Shown here: piece after piece, positions 41,989 through 51,041 of the stretch
How the letters are laid out: every line of letters starts with the position of its first letter
Position numbering within the stretch: the first letter of the stretch is position 1
From: CAVZBW01 sp963778465
Lineage (GTDB): Bacteria; Actinomycetota; Acidimicrobiia; Acidimicrobiales; RAAP-2
Assembly: GCA_963778465.1 (NCBI GenBank)
Contig: CAVZUK010000003.1
Coordinates: forward strand, 1,178,001 to 1,242,000
Length of the DNA stretch: 64,000 bases
Direction: 5' to 3'
Program-made: the position numbers and the translations under genes
The notes under the pieces: generated by a model
Database searches by the model: none
Seen by the model: the letters and a program-made list of their open reading frames with translations, nothing else
Told to the model about the DNA's origin: nothing

Positions 41989-44900
41989 CGTGACCGGGTC
42001 CTCCATGCCCGCTCCCGACCAGGCGGCTCGTGACCGCATCCACTCGGACCTGCGCTCGACCCTCTTCGTCGATGCCGGGGCCGGCTCCGGCAAGACGGCC
42101 GCCCTCGTGGACCGTGTGGTCGCGCTCATCGTCGAAGAGAGCGTCGATCTTTCCCGCGTCGCCGCGATCACGTTCACGGAAAAGGCGGGAGACGAGCTGC
42201 GCGACCGCATCCGCCGCCGCCTCGAGACCGTCGCCGACGATGACTGCGACCTCCTCGCCGGGGATAGGTGCCGGAAGGCTCTCGAGCAGCTCGACGGTGC
42301 GGCGATCGGGACGTTGCACGCCTTCGCGCAACGGCTCCTGTCGGAATTTCCCGTCGAGGCGGGCCTGCCGCCCCGCGTCGAGGTGCTCGACGAGGTGACC
42401 TCCGAGGTGGCCTTCGATCAGCGTTGGTCCCTCTTTCAGGACCGGCTTCTCGAGGACGGGGAGCTGGAGAGGACCCTGCTCCTGTTCTTCGGGTCGGGCG
42501 TGTCTTCTCGCGCCTTGCGTGCGCTCGCCCAGCGGTTCGAGGACAACTGGGACCTCGTGGAGCGGCACGTTCCGCAGCAGGCTCCGGATCCCCCGCCGGT
42601 GCGAGACCTCTTCGCGCAGGCCGTGGCGGGCATCGCCGAGATGTGCTCGACGCCGTGCTCGGATCCTTCCGACCGGTTGCGGGCGCGCCTCGACGAGATC
42701 GCCGAGCACGTCCAGCGTCTGTGTGCGCTCGACGACGAGCTCGACCTCCTCGAGGCCCTGGATCCCGACGCCGAGCCGCGGCCCCCGAGCTTCAGGGTGG
42801 GGGGTCTCGGACGCAAGGCGTCGTGGGACGACGTGGAGGCAGTGCGCGCCCGGGTGGCGGAGTGCGGGCAGCGTCTCTCCGGTGTGCGCGATCAGGCCGC
42901 CAACGCCTGTGCAGAGCGGGTCGGTAGCGTCATCCGCGGCTTCACCATCGAGGCCGCTCACCAGCGCCGGATCGCCGGCCAGCTGCAATTCCACGACCTG
43001 CTCGTGCTCGCCCGGGCGCTGCTCTGCCACCCGGAGCACGGCGCGACCGTCCGGACAAGGCTGCACGAGCGATACCGGTATCTCCTGCTCGACGAGTTTC
43101 AGGACACCGATCCCATCCAGATCGAATTGGCCGTGCGGATCGCGGCCGGCGACCCCGAGGGCGACGCCTCCGGCGCCGATCCATGGGCGGAGGTCGAGGT
43201 GCAACCGGGTCGACTCTTCTTCGTCGGCGACCCCAAGCAGTCGATCTACCGCTTCCGGGGGGCGGACATCGCCACGTTCCTCGCCGCGGACGAGAGGTTC
43301 GGACGGGGCGGACGGGGTCGGGTCGAGCTCACGGCCAACTTCCGCACGGTCGCACCGGTCATCGAGTGGATCAACCACACCTTCGCCAACCTCTTCGCCC
43401 TGCCCGACGAGGTCGAGCTGCCGGTTCCGTCCCAAGCCGACTACCTGCCACTGCAGCCCACTCGGCAGCCGGCGGAGGTCGGACCGAGCGTGGCCATTCT
43501 CGGACGGGCGGCGCATCCCGCCGGTCGGGCGGCGGACGAGCTACGTGAGGCGGAGGCCGAAGAGGTGGCGGCGACCGTGTGCCGGGTCGTGGCCGAGGGC
43601 TGGCTCGTCGACGACGGAGCCGGCGGATGGCGGGCGGCGTGCCTGGGCGACGTGACGATCCTCGTCCCGGCCCGGACGTCACTGCCCTTCTTGGAGGACG
43701 CGCTCGAGGAGGTCGGGATCCCCTTCCGGACGGAGTCGAGCTCCCTCGTCTACGCCACCCGCGCGGTGCGGGACTTGCTCATGGTGCTGCGGGCGGTGGA
43801 CGATCCCACCAACCAGCTCCACCTCGTGTCGGCCCTCCGGACCCCCTTGCTCGCCTGCGGTGACGACGATCTCTTCCGGTTCCGGCGTCTGCGCAGCGGC
43901 CGCTGGAGCTACCTGACGGACCAGCCCGACACCGTCCCGACGGACGATCCCGTGCGAGCCGGCCTCGACTACCTCCGGAGCCTCTACGACGAACGCCACT
44001 GGCTGACCCCCTCGGCGCTGCTCGACCGCATCGCCACGGACCGCAGGGCACTCGAGCTCGGCTTCGGGCAGGGCCGGCCACGCGACGTCTGGCGCCGGCT
44101 GCGCTTCGTGATCGACCAGGCCCGGGCCTGGAGCGACGCGACCGGTGGCAACCTGCGCCAGTACCTGTCGTGGGTGGGGCGCCAGGCCGCCGAGGGGACG
44201 CGGGCCACCGAGGCGATCCTCCCCGAGAGCGACGACGACGCCGTGCGGATCATGACCGTCCATGCGGCGAAGGGCCTCGAGTTCCCCGTCACCATCGTCT
44301 CGGGCATGTCCACCAGGCCCACGGTGAAGCGCGCCCCGGCGGAGGTCGTGTTCCACCCGAGCGGGGCGGTGGGCTACCGGCTCGGCTCGAAGGTGGTGAC
44401 CCAGGCCTACATGGAGTGGATGCCGATCGACGAGCAGATGAGCCTGCACGAGCGCATCCGGCTGCTGTACGTCGCTGGCACACGGGCACGTGACCATCTG
44501 GTCGTATCCCTGCACCGCGCCGAGCGAGCCAACGACCCCAGGGCCTCGGCACGGACCAACGCCGAGCTGCTCGTGCTCGGGATGGGCGACGATCTCGCGA
44601 CGCTCCCCGACGGAGCGGGGTCGGCGGAGCCCCTTCGCTCGGGCGTGCCGGAGGTCCCCACCACAGCGCCGCCCTTCGACGTCTGGTACCGCGAGCGGGC
44701 CGCCGCACTCGAGGCGGCGTCCCGGCCGGGCGCGGTCGCCGCGACGGCGTTGACCGACGAGGGTGCGCTCGACGTCGAGGCCGAGCCCGATCCGGGGCTC
44801 GACAAGCGACCACGCGATCTCGACCTGCCACCGTGGCTCAAGGGCCGCTACGGGACGGCGGTCGGTCGTGCCGTCCACGGGGTCCTGCAATCGGTCGACC

Positions 44901-45382
44901 TCACGAGCGGGGACGGCATCGACGCGCTGGTCGCGGCGCAGTGCGAGGCCGAGGCCGTGCCGGAGCGGGCGGATGACGTCCAGCGCCTGGCGAGGGTCGC
45001 GCTCGACTCGCCGTCGGTCCGAGAGGCTGCGGCATCGACCCACTGGCGGGAGATCTACGTCTCCACGCCGGTCGCCGGTCGGCTCCTCGAGGGCTACGTC
45101 GACCTCCTCTACCGGAGCCCGGCAGGACTGGTCGTCGTCGACTACAAGACGGCGGCGACGTCGGATCCCGAGGAGCTCGATCGCCGGGTTGAGCACTACC
45201 GGAACCAGGGCGCCTCCTACGCCACGACGGTCGCCGCGGCGACCGGCCAGGCGGTGGCGAGGGTCACCTTCCTCTTCCTCACGCCGACGGGCGCGGTCGA
45301 GCGGGATCTGCCCGATCTGGACGGCGCCATCCAGCACGTCCGGGACCTCGTGGCCTCGGGCCGGGAGGTGCTGTCCCCGTGA
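41981..45382 (+). CDS. AddA/RecB-type UvrD helicase with C-terminal nuclease
   Basis: A 1133-residue superfamily 1 helicase. Walker A is VDAGAGSGKTAALVDRV (about 30-46); other motifs are AITFTEKAGDELRDR (Ia), LLLDEFQDTDPIQ (II), FVGDPKQSIYRFRGAD (III), ELTANFRT (IV), MTVHAAKGLEFPV (V) and LLYVAGTRARDHLV (VI). The C-terminal nuclease has GRAVHGVLQ, GYVDLLY and VVDYKTAA. It is the motor and nuclease subunit of double-strand-break end resection. The ATG at 41981 overlaps the addB stop. Confidence 0.9.
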   Translation: MHDVTGSSMPAPDQAARDRIHSDLRSTLFVDAGAGSGKTAALVDRVVALIVEESVDLSRVAAITFTEKAGDELRDRIRRRLETVADDDCDLLAGDRCRKALEQLDGAAIGTLHAFAQRLLSEFPVEAGLPPRVEVLDEVTSEVAFDQRWSLFQDRLLEDGELERTLLLFFGSGVSSRALRALAQRFEDNWDLVERHVPQQAPDPPPVRDLFAQAVAGIAEMCSTPCSDPSDRLRARLDEIAEHVQRLCALDDELDLLEALDPDAEPRPPSFRVGGLGRKASWDDVEAVRARVAECGQRLSGVRDQAANACAERVGSVIRGFTIEAAHQRRIAGQLQFHDLLVLARALLCHPEHGATVRTRLHERYRYLLLDEFQDTDPIQIELAVRIAAGDPEGDASGADPWAEVEVQPGRLFFVGDPKQSIYRFRGADIATFLAADERFGRGGRGRVELTANFRTVAPVIEWINHTFANLFALPDEVELPVPSQADYLPLQPTRQPAEVGPSVAILGRAAHPAGRAADELREAEAEEVAATVCRVVAEGWLVDDGAGGWRAACLGDVTILVPARTSLPFLEDALEEVGIPFRTESSSLVYATRAVRDLLMVLRAVDDPTNQLHLVSALRTPLLACGDDDLFRFRRLRSGRWSYLTDQPDTVPTDDPVRAGLDYLRSLYDERHWLTPSALLDRIATDRRALELGFGQGRPRDVWRRLRFVIDQARAWSDATGGNLRQYLSWVGRQAAEGTRATEAILPESDDDAVRIMTVHAAKGLEFPVTIVSGMSTRPTVKRAPAEVVFHPSGAVGYRLGSKVVTQAYMEWMPIDEQMSLHERIRLLYVAGTRARDHLVVSLHRAERANDPRASARTNAELLVLGMGDDLATLPDGAGSAEPLRSGVPEVPTTAPPFDVWYRERAAALEAASRPGAVAATALTDEGALDVEAEPDPGLDKRPRDLDLPPWLKGRYGTAVGRAVHGVLQSVDLTSGDGIDALVAAQCEAEAVPERADDVQRLARVALDSPSVREAAASTHWREIYVSTPVAGRLLEGYVDLLYRSPAGLVVVDYKTAATSDPEELDRRVEHYRNQGASYATTVAAATGQAVARVTFLFLTPTGAVERDLPDLDGAIQHVRDLVASGREVLSP

Positions 45383-45410
45383 CGGGGTGGTGCCATCCTC
45401 GAAGCGCTCT

Positions 45411-45432
45411 GGCGCTCGCCCGGCGAGGCGCC
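45411..45432. terminator. Stem-loop between convergent genes
   Basis: GGCGCTCGC pairs with GCGAGGCGCC, with one bulged G and a 3-nt loop. It lies between the AddA stop at 45382 and the SDR stop at 45504 and could end both transcripts. There is no T-run. Confidence 0.4.
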
Positions 45433-45503
45433 CTACTCACGGGCGGGGCAGGCCGCACCAAGCGGAGTACCTATCCCCAGGGCGTCCAAGACGCTTCTGA
45501 GGG

Positions 45504-46223
45504 CTAGGGGGTCGGGCGGGCGGCCGTGAGGCCGCCGTCCACCGCGATGACCTGGCCCGACACGTAGCTCGATTGGTCCGAGACGAGGAAGCTCACCACG
45601 TTCGCGATGTCCTCGGGCGCTCCCACGCGGCGCAGCGGGACGGCGCGCGTCCGCTGGGACTCCCGCTCTCCGGCGTAGCTACCCGCCGAGCCCTCCGTGA
45701 CGATGAACCCGGGAGCGACGGCGTTCACCCGGATGCCACTGGGTCCCAGCTCCCCCGCGAGTTGTTGGGTCAGGATCTCGATGGCCCCCTTGGCGGCCGT
45801 GTAGATGCCCGTCCCGCCCGCTCGCATGGCGGCGGCGGCGGACGAGAAGTTGACGATGCGCCCATCGCCCAGCCCGGCCATCCCCGGTGCGAAGGCCTGG
45901 CAGCAGTAGAGCGTGCCGAGGAGGTTGACCCCGACCACGTCGTCGATGTCCCCTCCGGATTGCTCGAGGACCGGCCCCATCCGCCAGATCCCGGCGTTGT
46001 TGATCAGCACCTCCACGGGGCCGATCTCGCTCGCCAGCTCGAGCACCGCGGTCCGGTCGGCAACGTCGCAGCCGTAGCTCGAGCCACCGACAGCCTCGGC
46101 GGTGCCCTTGGCCGTGCCCTCGTCGATGTCCACCGCGATGACGCGATGATCCTCGGCGGCGAGCCGCAGGGCGATGGCCTTGCCGAGGCCCCGCCCGGCT
46201 CCGGTGACGACGGCCGTGCGCAT
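45504..46223 (-). CDS. SDR family oxidoreductase
   Basis: A 239-residue classical short-chain dehydrogenase: TGAGRGLGKAIAL (cofactor loop), Asp in VIAVDID favouring NAD, NNAGIW, Ser in NFSSAAAAM and Tyr/Lys in YTAAK. The end SYVSGQVIAVDGGLT is typical. The ATG at 46223 has an AAGG box 8 nt upstream; a GTG 3 codons earlier is possible. It is divergent from the LLM gene, with less than 30 nt between starts. Confidence 0.9.
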   Translation of the reverse strand: MRTAVVTGAGRGLGKAIALRLAAEDHRVIAVDIDEGTAKGTAEAVGGSSYGCDVADRTAVLELASEIGPVEVLINNAGIWRMGPVLEQSGGDIDDVVGVNLLGTLYCCQAFAPGMAGLGDGRIVNFSSAAAAMRAGGTGIYTAAKGAIEILTQQLAGELGPSGIRVNAVAPGFIVTEGSAGSYAGERESQRTRAVPLRRVGAPEDIANVVSFLVSDQSSYVSGQVIAVDGGLTAARPTP

Positions 46224-46251
46224 GGCCGGCACCTTAGGCCATGATCCCTAC

Positions 46252-47163
46252 ATGAGGATCTCTCTGTTTGGCGGTCACGATTCGGCCACCGTCGACGAGG
46301 CGGTCGACCGGGCCCGGACCGCCGCGGACGATGGCTTCGACGCCATCTGGCTCGCCCAGGGCTTCCATCTCGACGCGCTCACCGCGCTCGCCGTCGTGGC
46401 GAACCGGGTCCCCGACATCGACCTCGGGACCGCGGTCGTGCCCATCCAGGGTCGCCACCCGTTGCCGCTCGCCCTCCAGGCCGTGACCGTGTCCAGCGCG
46501 GCCGGGCCCGGCCGCTTCAGTCTCGGTGTCGGCGTGACCCATCAGCCGGTCTCGGAGCACACGTTCGGGTTCCCCTACTCCTCTGCGGTCCAGCTCTGCT
46601 CGGAGGAGCTCGAATGCCTGGCGGGGCTCCTCGGACCCGAGCGGTCTGCCGACCACGACGGCGAGCTGCTCACCGTCCGCGCCACCCTCACGGCGGACGC
46701 CCCGGCGCCCGGGTTGCTCGCCGCCGCGCTCGGCCCGAAGATGCTCGAGCTGGCCGGCCGCTTCACCGACGGCACGGTCACCTGGATGACCGGCGTGGGC
46801 ACGATCGCGCGGGACGTCGTGCCCCGGCTCGCCGAAGCCGCGAGATGGGCCGAGCGGCCCCAGCCAAGGGTCGTGGTCGGGCTCCCGGTCTGCGTCACCG
46901 ACGACGTGGACGACGCCCGCGACCGCATCGACGACGCCCTGAGGGGTCCCTCGCAGCTCGCCTCCTACCGCCGGATGCTCGAGGCCGAGGGGGTGACGCG
47001 TCCGGTCGACATCGCCCTCGTCGGCAACGAGGACGCGGTGGCCGACCTCGTCGCCAAGCTGGAGCTGGCCGGGGCGTCCGAGCTGCTGGCCAGCGTGCAG
47101 GGCAGTCCCGAGGAGCGGGCACGGACGAGAAGGTTCCTCGGCCAGCTGGCGAGGGGTGGCTGA
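46252..47163 (+). CDS. LLM-class F420-dependent oxidoreductase
   Basis: A 303-residue luciferase-like TIM barrel: MRISLFGGHDSATVDEAVDRARTA, FDAIWLAQGFHLDAL, and LAAALGPKMLELAGRFTDGTVTWMTG, which is characteristic of the F420-using group with GPKML. VTHQPVSEHTFG and LELAGASELLASVQG complete the barrel. It is followed 3 nt later by a P450 gene, suggesting that both act on one substrate. The ATG at 46252 fits family N-termini. Confidence 0.85.
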   Translation: MRISLFGGHDSATVDEAVDRARTAADDGFDAIWLAQGFHLDALTALAVVANRVPDIDLGTAVVPIQGRHPLPLALQAVTVSSAAGPGRFSLGVGVTHQPVSEHTFGFPYSSAVQLCSEELECLAGLLGPERSADHDGELLTVRATLTADAPAPGLLAAALGPKMLELAGRFTDGTVTWMTGVGTIARDVVPRLAEAARWAERPQPRVVVGLPVCVTDDVDDARDRIDDALRGPSQLASYRRMLEAEGVTRPVDIALVGNEDAVADLVAKLELAGASELLASVQGSPEERARTRRFLGQLARGG

Positions 47164-47165
47164 CC

Positions 47166-48359
47166 GTGGCCCGCACCTTCGATCCTCACGATCCCCGCCA
47201 CCTCGACGAGGGGGTGCCCTTCGACCTCCTGGCCGAGATCCGCCGGGACGAGCCGGTGGTACGCACGCCCAGAGGCGCCTGGTACCTCTCTCGTCAGGCG
47301 GACGTGCTGGCGGTGCTGAAGGACGTCGACACCTTCAGCGCCGACCTCGGACCCATGAGCGGTGTGCGCTCGGTCGAGGACGTTCCCGAGGACCAGCGGT
47401 GGCTGAGCGAGATCGAGGAGCCGCGCCACGGCCGGATCCGCCGGCTCTTCAACGCCAGCTTCGGGCCACACCGCACCCGAGAGGTCGCCGGCTTCGTCCG
47501 CACGACGTGCCTCCAGTTGGTCGAGGCGATGTCCAAGGAGCCGGTGGCCGATCTCCACGAGGGCTACGCCATGCCCATCCCCGGACTGGTGATGGCCCAC
47601 GTGCTCGGCCTGCCGGCGGAGGTCTCGGAGGACTTCATGACGTGGTCCACCGACGGGTCGATCCTGCAGCGCCCCGCTTCGCCCGGCGTCGAGCCCGGTG
47701 GTCCCGGCATCCAGTCCTACTTCTCGCGGCGGCTGGCCGAGCAACGGGCCCTTCCCGAGCCGGACAACTTCGTCTTCAAGACGTTCATCGAGGCCGAGAT
47801 CGAGGGTGAGCCCCTGACCGATCAGGAGATCGTCACGGAGCTGCACTTCATGATCCAGGCGGGCGTGCACACCACCCGAGGCCTGCTCACCCACGTGGTG
47901 GAGCGCCTGGTGCTGTCACCCGAGATCTTTGCCAAGCTCCAGGACGACCGGGAGCTGGTCGCACCGTTCGTCGAGGAGTCCCTCCGCCACGACGCGCCGG
48001 TCCAGCGCGTGACCCGCCGTTGCCGGCACGCCACCTCGGTCGGGGAGACCGAGATGGCCGAGGGGGACTGGATCGAGGTCGGCATCGCGTCGGCCAACCG
48101 GGACGAGTCCGTCTACCCCGAGGCCGAGTCGTTCCGGCTGGATCGCAGCGACCCCAAGGGCCACGTGGCCTTTGGGGCCGGGCCCCACGTCTGCCCGGGC
48201 GCCATCCTCGCCCGGACGGAGGCGCTCACGGCGGTCGACGTGCTGCTCGACACGCTGCGGGAACTCCGGTCGGTCCCGGGCGAGGGCTACCCGCCGATCC
48301 CCGGCAACCTCGGGCACAAGGCGGTCCCCGCCGTGCTCGTTCCCAAGGGCGCCGGCTGA
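47166..48359 (+). CDS. Cytochrome P450
   Basis: A 397-residue P450. The I-helix carries IQAGVHTTRGLL (about 229-240; the usual AGxxT is kept as AGVHT), the K-helix EESLR is at about 270, and the heme motif FGAGPHVCPGAILAR has its Cys near residue 343. The length is that of soluble actinobacterial P450s using a ferredoxin partner; no such genes are adjacent. The GTG at 47166 begins 3 nt after the LLM stop. It probably hydroxylates a hydrophobic catabolic intermediate. Confidence 0.92.
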   Translation: MARTFDPHDPRHLDEGVPFDLLAEIRRDEPVVRTPRGAWYLSRQADVLAVLKDVDTFSADLGPMSGVRSVEDVPEDQRWLSEIEEPRHGRIRRLFNASFGPHRTREVAGFVRTTCLQLVEAMSKEPVADLHEGYAMPIPGLVMAHVLGLPAEVSEDFMTWSTDGSILQRPASPGVEPGGPGIQSYFSRRLAEQRALPEPDNFVFKTFIEAEIEGEPLTDQEIVTELHFMIQAGVHTTRGLLTHVVERLVLSPEIFAKLQDDRELVAPFVEESLRHDAPVQRVTRRCRHATSVGETEMAEGDWIEVGIASANRDESVYPEAESFRLDRSDPKGHVAFGAGPHVCPGAILARTEALTAVDVLLDTLRELRSVPGEGYPPIPGNLGHKAVPAVLVPKGAG

Positions 48360-48372
48360 GGACCCGCCCTCG

Positions 48373-49176
48373 GTGCATCCACGCCTCGCACTGAACAGCC
48401 TGAGCACGGCCAGCTGGCCGCTCGAGCAGGAGCTGGAGCTCTTCGTCGATCTCGGCGTGCCCCGGGCCGGCCTGTTCCTCGACAAGCTCGCCGGGGCCGG
48501 GGACGAGCGAGCGATCCGGTTGGTCCAAGACGCCGGCCTGGCGGTCACCGAGGTCACCTGTCGCGGGGTCACGCCTTCGCAGCCGGAGCGCTGGCCCGAG
48601 GACCGCGCACGGCTGCTGCACGCCCTCGAGTTCGCGCGGCTCTTCGGTGCACCCTTCGTGTCGGTGACCACGGGCCCGGCGGGCTCGCTCTCATGGGAAG
48701 AGGCCGCGTCAGGGCTGGGGGAGGCGCTCGCCCCCGTCGTCGCCGCGGCGTCGGATGCCGGGGTGAAGGTGGCGATCGAGCAGACGCTTCCGATCCGCCC
48801 CGACGTGGGCTTCGTGCACAGCCTGCGTGACACGGTCGAGCTCGCCCGGCGCTTCGGCTTGGGCGCGATCCTCGAGGCGCACTATTGCTTCGCCGAACGG
48901 GGGATCGAGGACACGGTGCGATCCTCGGCGGAGGTCGTCGCCGTCGTCCAGCTCAGTGACCTGGCACCGCCCTGCCAGGCGGTGCTCGACCGGGCCGTGC
49001 CCGGCGACGGGATCATCCCGCTCGAGCGGCTGGTGCGGACCCTCGTCGAATCCGGCTATGGCGGCGTGTTCGAGCTCGAGATGCTCGGACCTCGGGTCGA
49101 GGCGGAGGGGTACGCCGCGGCGTGCCGCCGCGGCGTGGCGTATCTCGACGCGGTCCTCACGGCTGCCGGGGCCTGA
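48373..49176 (+). CDS. Sugar phosphate isomerase/epimerase family TIM-barrel protein
   Basis: A 267-residue AP-endonuclease-2-like barrel with the ordered acidic/His positions VAIEQT, LEAHYCF, VVQLSDL and VFELEML. The family includes epimerases, IolE-type dehydratases and hydroxypyruvate isomerases; this one cannot be placed. The GTG at 48373 lies 13 nt after the P450 stop, so it belongs to the LLM/P450 operon. The same gene types occur together at 3912-5706. Confidence 0.75.
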   Translation: MHPRLALNSLSTASWPLEQELELFVDLGVPRAGLFLDKLAGAGDERAIRLVQDAGLAVTEVTCRGVTPSQPERWPEDRARLLHALEFARLFGAPFVSVTTGPAGSLSWEEAASGLGEALAPVVAAASDAGVKVAIEQTLPIRPDVGFVHSLRDTVELARRFGLGAILEAHYCFAERGIEDTVRSSAEVVAVVQLSDLAPPCQAVLDRAVPGDGIIPLERLVRTLVESGYGGVFELEMLGPRVEAEGYAAACRRGVAYLDAVLTAAGA

Positions 49177-49347
49177 GCGCACGGCCGCGGATTGGCCGCG
49201 TTGCCGGGCCCCGTCGCGCCGTGGGCGACGCACGGCATCGGTGGCGTTTGGTCGACGGAGGTGGACGGGTCCTGCACCGTGTGGTGAATTGGGGCGAACC
49301 GTGACCGCCGATCGGCGGCCTGGGCGAGCGAACAAGGCAGGGAATCT

Positions 49348-49605
49348 ATGGCCACCGCTGATGACGGACAGGAGTTCGAGCTGCCGACGGGTCTGCTGAC
49401 GGGGGCCGCGATCCTCGTGGTGATCGGTTGGGTGCTCACCGCTTTGGGGTTTCTCTTGGGTGCCGGGGCGACCGCGTCGGCGGTGCGCCGCTGGGTGGCG
49501 CAGATGGAGACCCCCCCGCAGGAGCTCGCGCGCGCCCACTGGCAGCGGGCGTGGACGGCGGCCGGAGCGGGCGCCGACGCCTGGCGCAAGGCCGGCCAGA
49601 ACTGA
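49348..49605 (+). CDS. Small hypothetical membrane protein
   Basis: An 85-residue protein with one hydrophobic segment (GLLTGAAILVVIGWVLTALGFLLGAGATA, about 14-42), followed by an amphipathic Arg/Trp/Gln-containing tail (WVAQMETPPQELARAHWQRAW). It probably spans the membrane once. No family is recognised. It is convergent with the LarA-like gene, and the 171 nt upstream hold no feature I can name. Confidence 0.5.
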   Translation: MATADDGQEFELPTGLLTGAAILVVIGWVLTALGFLLGAGATASAVRRWVAQMETPPQELARAHWQRAWTAAGAGADAWRKAGQN

Positions 49606-49626
49606 CAGGCGGATGTCGGGCGGCGT

Positions 49627-49652
49627 GCGTTGGCGCCATCCGGCACCAACGC
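49627..49652. terminator. Stem-loop between convergent genes
   Basis: GCGTTGG (49627-49633) and CCAACGC (49646-49652) form a 7-bp stem, with inner GCC/GGC pairing after a mismatch. It lies in the 51-nt gap between the small membrane-protein stop and the LarA-like stop, so a bidirectional terminator is likely. Confidence 0.5.
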
Positions 49653-49656
49653 CCGT

Positions 49657-50874
49657 TTAGTCGCGCCCCAGCTGCGTGGTGGCGCAGGGGAACACCGAGA
49701 CCCGGGCGGAGGGTCCGTGCTTGGCGGTCAGCCAGGCGACCGTGTCCTCCCAGCTCCGGTGGAGCACGGTCGCATCTCGGGCGGACGGAGGGATGTCGGC
49801 GCGGTCGAGTCCCGGCGAGAAGAAGACGAGATCCCGCTCCCGCAGTCGCGTCGCTCTGGTCGCGGCGAGGGGCCGTCCGGGGCTGAAGAGCCCATGGAAG
49901 CCGGTTCCCTCCGTGCCGGCCAGCGCGACGACGACCGTGCCGCCCTCCCTCACGAGGGGATGCCCGGCCGTCCGGTAGGGAGCAAAGGCCGTGAGGTGCT
50001 GGAGCCATTCCGCGTCCTTGGGGTAGAGCGAGAGGACGCACACGTCCACGGGACCGGGGTCCGACGTGGCGAAGACCTCCGCCGCCCGCGCCGCCCCCGC
50101 CCGGTGCGCGTCCACCACGTCGCCGACGAAGATCCCCGCGATCCCCCTCCGGGAGTTCGGCACGACGTTGACGATGGCGTCGACGCCGGCGATCCGGGCT
50201 GCCTCCTCCGCGTCGAGGCGGGCGGGAACCTGTGCGTCCGCGTAGCGGCCCTCCGCCGCCGGACCGCGGTGGAAGGCTTCGGCCGCCGCGATGGAGGCCA
50301 CGCCCGGGAGCAGCAGCTTCGCTCCGCCGGAGTAGCCGGTTCCGGCGTGGGGGATGATCGCGCCCACGAGGAGCCTCAGGTCGGCCTCGAGGTACTGGGC
50401 GTTGATCTCGACCGGCGTGCCCCGGCTCGTGGTCCCGACCGAGCGGCACCCTGCCGAGGAGTCGTGGTTGACCACCCGGCACTCCTCGAGCACCCGGGGG
50501 CCCAGCTTCTTGAGGAGGTCCCCGCGCTCCATCGGGCGGTGGTTGGCGATGCCCATGAGCACGAGGACGTCGCGCGGCGCGATGCCGGAGGAGGCCAGCT
50601 CGTCGAGGATGGCGGGGACGATCCGGTCCGCGGGCGTGGGGCGGCTCAGGTCGTCGACCACGATGCAGGGCGACCCACGTCCCGCAGCGAGCTCGGCGAG
50701 GGGGGCGGAGCCGATCGGTTCGCGGAGCGCCCGCCTCACCGCCTCGTCGCCGATGTCCTCGGCATCCTGCGGGGGGCACCAGGTCACTTCCCAGCCGGCC
50801 GGGAATTCGAGTGCCAGGTCCGAGTCGCCGTACCAGGCCGCCCAACGAATGGCGGCGTGCTGAGGAGCCTGCAC
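49657..50874 (-). CDS. LarA-like nickel-dependent lactate racemase family protein
   Basis: About 405 residues of the LarA family. The N-terminal domain contains WYGDSDLALEFPAGWEV, VVDDLSRPTPADRIVPAIL and VLMGIANHRPM, which fit the conserved Asp-Arg-Pro and GxxH positions. The C-terminal domain has GAIIPHAGTGYSGGAKLLLPGVA, which includes the lysine that would anchor the nickel-pincer cofactor. LarA-type proteins racemise or epimerise alpha-hydroxy acids. The GTG at 50874 is a choice; the frame extends to a TTG at 50910. Cofactor genes larB, larC and larE are not in the window. Confidence 0.72.
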   Translation of the reverse strand: MQAPQHAAIRWAAWYGDSDLALEFPAGWEVTWCPPQDAEDIGDEAVRRALREPIGSAPLAELAAGRGSPCIVVDDLSRPTPADRIVPAILDELASSGIAPRDVLVLMGIANHRPMERGDLLKKLGPRVLEECRVVNHDSSAGCRSVGTTSRGTPVEINAQYLEADLRLLVGAIIPHAGTGYSGGAKLLLPGVASIAAAEAFHRGPAAEGRYADAQVPARLDAEEAARIAGVDAIVNVVPNSRRGIAGIFVGDVVDAHRAGAARAAEVFATSDPGPVDVCVLSLYPKDAEWLQHLTAFAPYRTAGHPLVREGGTVVVALAGTEGTGFHGLFSPGRPLAATRATRLRERDLVFFSPGLDRADIPPSARDATVLHRSWEDTVAWLTAKHGPSARVSVFPCATTQLGRD

Positions 50875-50906
50875 CGCCTGGCTACCGTAGCAACTGGCGT
50901 AGTGTT

Positions 50907-50925
50907 GCAAGCGGTTGATTGATTC
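50907..50925. promoter_or_regulatory. Sequence shared with the 5745-5763 promoter region
   Basis: GCAAGCGGTTGATTGATTC matches GCAACCGGTTGAGTGAGTC at 5745-5763 in 16 of 19 positions. Both lie between divergent genes (here the LarA-like and aldo/keto reductase genes). This could be a shared regulator site, but with only two examples it is a hint. Confidence 0.35.
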
Positions 50926-51041
50926 GTCGGAATTGGCGTCGTCAACGTACGCCGCGGACCGAACCTGCGAATCGACGGTTGCGAAATCGACGTCGGCGAA
51001 TCGACCGGTCGTTGATGGTCGGGAGGAGGGTGGGGGAGCTC

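Noticed and set aside
41699..43516. Long minus-strand open frames opposite addA, addB, hyuA and other genes
   Set aside because: High-GC DNA yields open frames on both strands; these show Arg/Pro/Gly-rich composition and no family pattern, whereas the opposite strand carries clear motifs.
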